Notes under the pieces: model-generated | What the model was told of the DNA's origin: nothing | The model's input: the letters and a program-made list of their open reading frames with translations, nothing else | Database searches by the model: none | Shown: positions 60,908-64,000 of the stretch, piece by piece | Layout of the letters: each line of letters begins with the position of its first letter | How positions within the stretch are numbered: position 1 is the stretch's first letter | Position numbers and translations under genes: made by a program | Assembly: GCF_039543245.1 (NCBI RefSeq) | Contig: NZ_BAABJJ010000034.1 | Coordinates: 62,001 to 126,000, forward strand | Length of the DNA stretch: 64,000 bases | DNA from: Algibacter_G agarivorans | GTDB lineage: Bacteria; Bacteroidota; Bacteroidia; Flavobacteriales; Flavobacteriaceae | Reading direction: 5' to 3'

Positions 60908-62125
60908 TTAAATTATTTCTGCTACTACAAATGTACTACCTCCAATGAATACAAAATCATTTGCATCTGCATTTTTCAAAGCTGATTTATGGGCTTCGTT
61001 TACAGAGCTATAGGCTTCGCCTTTCAAATTATGTTGATTGAAAATTTGTTTTAATCTCAAGGCCTCTAAACCTCTTGGAATATCTGGTTTACAGAAATAA
61101 TACCTGGCATTTCTGGGCAATAAATCTACAATAGAATCTAAATCCTTATCATTTACAACGCCAAAAACAATATGCAACGATTTAAAAGCTTCATTTGAAA
61201 TTTGCTCCATCACATAACTTAAGCCTTCTCTGTTATGCCCTGTATCACAAACAACTTTAGGCGCCTCATTTAAAACTTGCCAACGCCCCAATAAACCTGT
61301 GTTTTTTACTACGCTTAACAAACCTTGCTTAATATTTTGCTCAGATATCCTATACCCTTTTTGCTGAAGTTCTTTAACCGCTTGGACAACTGTTTTAATA
61401 TTTTTAACTTGATAACTTCCTATTAAATCAGATTTATAAATTTCAAAAACTTCTTTATCTGCAAAAACAATTTTTGAGTTATTGGTTTTTGCTAAATTGT
61501 TGAAAATTGGTTTTGTTTCTTTTTGAGTTTCACCAATAACTACAGGAATATTTGGTTTTATTATACCACCTTTTTCAAAAGCAATAGCTTCTATAGTATC
61601 TCCTAAAAACTGTGTGTGGTCAAGTCCTATATTAGTAATTACTGAAACCTCGGGTGTAATTATATTTGTTGAATCTAATCGACCTCCCAATCCAACTTCT
61701 ATAATAGCAATATCAACTTTTTGTTTAGTGAAATAATCAAATGCCATGCCTACGGTCATTTCGAAAAAAGACAATTTATTAGCCTCAAAAAAAGGACGAT
61801 TACGTTTTATAAAACCAATAACAAACTGTTTGGTGACTTCTTTTCCATTAATTTTAATTCGCTCTCTAAAATCTTTTAAATGTGGAGACGTATAAAGCCC
61901 TACCCTATATCCTGCTTCTTGAAGAATAGATGCCAACATGTGGCTTGTAGACCCTTTTCCGTTAGTTCCAGCAACATGAACAGATTTGAAGCCTCTCTCA
62001 GGAAAATTTAAATGAGCTGATAATTTTATAGTATTTGATAAATCTTTTTTGAAGGCTACTTTCCCCTGTCGTTGATACATTGGCAGTTGAGAAAACATCC
62101 AATTGAGCGTATCTTGATACGTCAT
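60908..62125 (-). CDS. folC: Folylpolyglutamate synthase/dihydrofolate synthase
   Basis: A 405-residue Mur-ligase-like enzyme of folate metabolism that adds Glu to dihydropteroate and folates. ATP loop GTNGKGSTSHML (53-64), LYTSPHLKDFRERI, EVGLGGRLDSTN and GLDHTQFLG are diagnostic. It begins 4 bp after the tonB-like gene, so it is the last gene of the exbB-exbD-tonB-folC run. Confidence 0.95.
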   Translation of the reverse strand: MTYQDTLNWMFSQLPMYQRQGKVAFKKDLSNTIKLSAHLNFPERGFKSVHVAGTNGKGSTSHMLASILQEAGYRVGLYTSPHLKDFRERIKINGKEVTKQFVIGFIKRNRPFFEANKLSFFEMTVGMAFDYFTKQKVDIAIIEVGLGGRLDSTNIITPEVSVITNIGLDHTQFLGDTIEAIAFEKGGIIKPNIPVVIGETQKETKPIFNNLAKTNNSKIVFADKEVFEIYKSDLIGSYQVKNIKTVVQAVKELQQKGYRISEQNIKQGLLSVVKNTGLLGRWQVLNEAPKVVCDTGHNREGLSYVMEQISNEAFKSLHIVFGVVNDKDLDSIVDLLPRNARYYFCKPDIPRGLEALRLKQIFNQHNLKGEAYSSVNEAHKSALKNADANDFVFIGGSTFVVAEII

Positions 62126-62129
62126 TATA

Positions 62130-62978
62130 CTATTGACTTAATTTAAAATTAACACTAACAAAACCTATTTGGCGTGAAGGTGCCTTAGAATCCGCTGGCC
62201 ATTTATGGGACATCGCTATTTTTTTTGCAGGAACTAATAAACATTCTGCTGTATTTGTTGTACCTCTTTGACCAGGTTCGGCTGAAATTACATTTCCACT
62301 TTGATTTACAATAATCTTAACAATGACCATCCCAGATTCATTACAATCTTGTTTTAGCTTTTTAAAAGAGGCGCGCCCTCTGCCGTTTAGGCCATAACCA
62401 ACGCCATCACTTCCTGTACCTTGTCCACCGAAATAACTTGACGCATAAGGGTTACCGTCTAATTGCCCTTTATCACCTGAATTATTATCATTGCCTTCGC
62501 TACCCGTTTCACTGCCTTCAGATTTGCTTACACCACCAATTAAAGCATCCAATTTTTTCTTTTTTTCTTCTTGCTCACGCTTTTCTTTGGCAATTCTATC
62601 AGCTTCCGCCTTAGTTTTGGCATCTGCAATGGCTTTTGCTTTTGCTTCAGCTTGTTTTTCTTTTTTAATAGCTATAGACTCCAAATCTTGCTGCGTTAAC
62701 ACCTCCTCTTTAGTTTCAGCCGTTTTTGTTGGTTCAGATTTTGAAACATCAGGCTGTGGCGGTTCTTCAATTTTACGAGGTTCAGATTTCACTGATTTTA
62801 AAGGCTGCACATTGCCATTGCCAAAATCTGAATTACCAAAGTTTACTGCAACACCATACTCTTCTGGCGGATCCATATATGTTGTGCCAACCACAAATAG
62901 CAATAACAACATAATAACGGCTATTAGAGCTGTTAATCTTGCTGAATTCTTTTCGTGTTTGGTTTCAAAATACTTCAT
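62130..62978 (-). CDS. TonB-family energy transducer
   Basis: A 282-residue protein with one N-terminal transmembrane segment (about 17-33), a Pro/Lys-rich then Ala/Glu/Lys-rich coiled-coil linker (about 95-145) and a short C-terminal domain (SGMVIVKIIVNQSGNVISAEPGQRG and VSVNFKLSQ) of the TonB type. It spans the periplasm and couples the ExbB-ExbD motor to outer-membrane receptors. It starts 4 bp after exbD and precedes folC. The linker is TolA-like, so TolA is an alternative, but the neighbours fit either. Confidence 0.9.
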   Translation of the reverse strand: MKYFETKHEKNSARLTALIAVIMLLLLFVVGTTYMDPPEEYGVAVNFGNSDFGNGNVQPLKSVKSEPRKIEEPPQPDVSKSEPTKTAETKEEVLTQQDLESIAIKKEKQAEAKAKAIADAKTKAEADRIAKEKREQEEKKKKLDALIGGVSKSEGSETGSEGNDNNSGDKGQLDGNPYASSYFGGQGTGSDGVGYGLNGRGRASFKKLKQDCNESGMVIVKIIVNQSGNVISAEPGQRGTTNTAECLLVPAKKIAMSHKWPADSKAPSRQIGFVSVNFKLSQ

Positions 62979-62982
62979 TATC

Positions 62983-63375
62983 CTATTTAGGCTTTACTGC
63001 TAAAATGACCTTAAATTTATTTCTATTGGCTATATCCATGACCTTAACCACGTTTTCAACTGGCACAGATTTTTCTGCTCTTAAAACAATGGTTGGGTTT
63101 TCTTTTGAAGATAACGCTGCCAATAATTCGTTTTCTAGAACACTTTCGCCTACTCGTTTTTGATCTATATAATAGGTCAAATCCTTTTTTATACTAACTG
63201 CTACAGACTTTTTGTTTTCTGTCTTGCCACTGGCTTTTGGCAACAAGATATCAATAGCATTGGTAGTCACTAAAGTAGAAGCAATCATAAAAAAGATAAG
63301 TAATAAGAATACAATATCTGTCATTGATGACATATTGAATTCTGGCGTAACTTTATTTCTTCCTCTAAAGTTCAT
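62983..63375 (-). CDS. exbD: ExbD/TolR-family biopolymer transporter
   Basis: A 130-residue inner-membrane protein: short cytoplasmic start, one transmembrane helix with the proton-carrying Asp (MTDIVFLLLIFFMI, D19), and a periplasmic domain. It forms the proton-driven motor with ExbB, whose gene ends 1 bp upstream. Length is typical. Confidence 0.94.
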   Translation of the reverse strand: MNFRGRNKVTPEFNMSSMTDIVFLLLIFFMIASTLVTTNAIDILLPKASGKTENKKSVAVSIKKDLTYYIDQKRVGESVLENELLAALSSKENPTIVLRAEKSVPVENVVKVMDIANRNKFKVILAVKPK

Positions 63376-63376
63376 A

Positions 63377-64000
63377 CTACGTAGGTTCGTTTAGGTGATC
63401 TAAAAATTCTAATGAATTCGCTTCCATTTGGTAAACGACTTTATCGGTTTTAACGACTAAGTGATTGTATGCCATATAAGCAACAATACCTACTATTAAA
63501 CCTGCAACAGTAGTGGTCATAGCTGTATATAAACCACTTGCTAAAACATCCATTTGAATAGTACCTCCTGCATTAGCCAATTCAAATATGGCCAATATCA
63601 TTCCTATTACTGTTCCAAGAAAACCAATCATGGGTGCTGCACCTGAAATAGTTGCCAGAATACTCACGTTTTTTTCTAATCCGTAAATTTCTAGACGCCC
63701 TGCGTTTTCAATCGCTGTATTAATATCAGCAAGTGGTTTTCCTATTCTGGAAATCCCTTTACCAATCAATCTTGACACTGGCGAATTTTGTTGCGCACAT
63801 AGTATTTGAGCAGAATCAATTTTACCATGACTGACATGGTCTTTAATTTGATTCATAAAATTAGCATCTACTTGCGACGCTGCTTTTATAGCAAATATGC
63901 GTTCAAAATAAATATAAATAGCACCGACTAATAGCAAAAACAGAACAGCTATAATAACTTGTCCTGCAGCACCACCACTACTTATTAATTCTATTATTGA
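63377..64000 (-). CDS. exbB: ExbB/TolQ/MotA-family proton channel, 5' end beyond window
   Basis: The frame stays open to base 64000 (208 codons visible incl. stop), so the true start lies outside; a TTG at 63937 is not the start. Hydrophobic helices are visible near the edge (VIIAVLFLLLVGAIYIYF) and in the C-terminal half (SILATISGAAPMIGFLGTVIGMILAIFEL and MTTTVAGLIVGIVAYMAYN), the conserved MotA/TolQ/ExbB channel. It is followed by exbD after 1 bp. Confidence 0.93.
   Translation of the reverse strand, partial: SIIELISSGGAAGQVIIAVLFLLLVGAIYIYFERIFAIKAASQVDANFMNQIKDHVSHGKIDSAQILCAQQNSPVSRLIGKGISRIGKPLADINTAIENAGRLEIYGLEKNVSILATISGAAPMIGFLGTVIGMILAIFELANAGGTIQMDVLASGLYTAMTTTVAGLIVGIVAYMAYNHLVVKTDKVVYQMEANSLEFLDHLNEPT

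Overview
The window is a 64 kb chromosomal segment of a bacterium of the family Flavobacteriaceae (phylum Bacteroidota). The assignment rests on low GC, on promoters with the Bacteroidota -7 box TAnnTTTG in front of many genes, on type IX secretion and gliding genes (porV, porU, gldJ), on T9SS C-terminal sorting domains on two secreted proteins, on a PafA-type phosphatase, on a fused hpt-adk gene, and on short palindromic repeats scattered between genes. Most genes are housekeeping. There is no IS element, prophage, CRISPR array or rRNA operon; one tRNA (Val, anticodon TAC) is present.

Layout. 1-2246: 3' part of mpl (runs off the left edge) and a secreted TPR protein. 2419-8532: a 2037-residue alpha-2-macroglobulin-like protein carrying a CxEQ thioester and SusC-like motifs. 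8533-8919: a nested inverted-repeat element. 8920-11913: a frameshifted DoxX gene, a lipoprotein, a secreted M64 peptidase and a DUF4136 lipoprotein. 11914-12333: a candidate structured RNA. 12334-18653: obg, the hpt-adk fusion, purK, purE and an M3 oligopeptidase. 18706-25982: ECF sigma with a zinc-type anti-sigma, a UbiA-like membrane protein, gcvP, a KAS III enzyme, a methyltransferase and a glycosyltransferase. 26097-30768: a T9SS repeat protein, a nuclease and PafA. 30844-32348: mlaE-mlaF. 32350-40562: a seven-gene minus-strand run (M28 peptidase, SDR, HAD, GH2 beta-galactosidase, SprT-like, manC, DUF389). 40708-43728: a DUF4242/cyclase-like/AraC regulator, a truncated haemoglobin and a BBE-type FAD oxidoreductase. 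43832-47138: pdhC, pdhA, cdd. 47307-55833: porV, porU, gldJ, murF. 55956-60656: two lipoproteins, three PAS-LuxR regulators, an alpha/beta hydrolase and two paralogous small-RNA candidates. 60771-64000: tRNA-Val, folC and a tonB-exbD-exbB operon (exbB runs off the right edge).

The most interesting unexplained structure is the 56.7-60.7 kb locus. Two intergenic regions share a 24-nt core, an upstream palindrome and a terminator stem, all at identical spacing. Read on the minus strand, each looks like a short RNA gene: an operator centred near -42, a weak -7 box, a conserved 5' seed and a rho-independent terminator. The seed is complementary to the translation-start regions of two adjacent PAS-LuxR regulator genes, which suggests a regulator/sRNA feedback module. 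Other points are the three-domain DUF4242-cyclase-AraC regulator with its haemoglobin/oxidoreductase partners, repeat palindromes that have invaded coding sequence, the hpt-adk fusion, and perfect palindromes in front of the M3 peptidase and across the stop codon of the BBE oxidoreductase.
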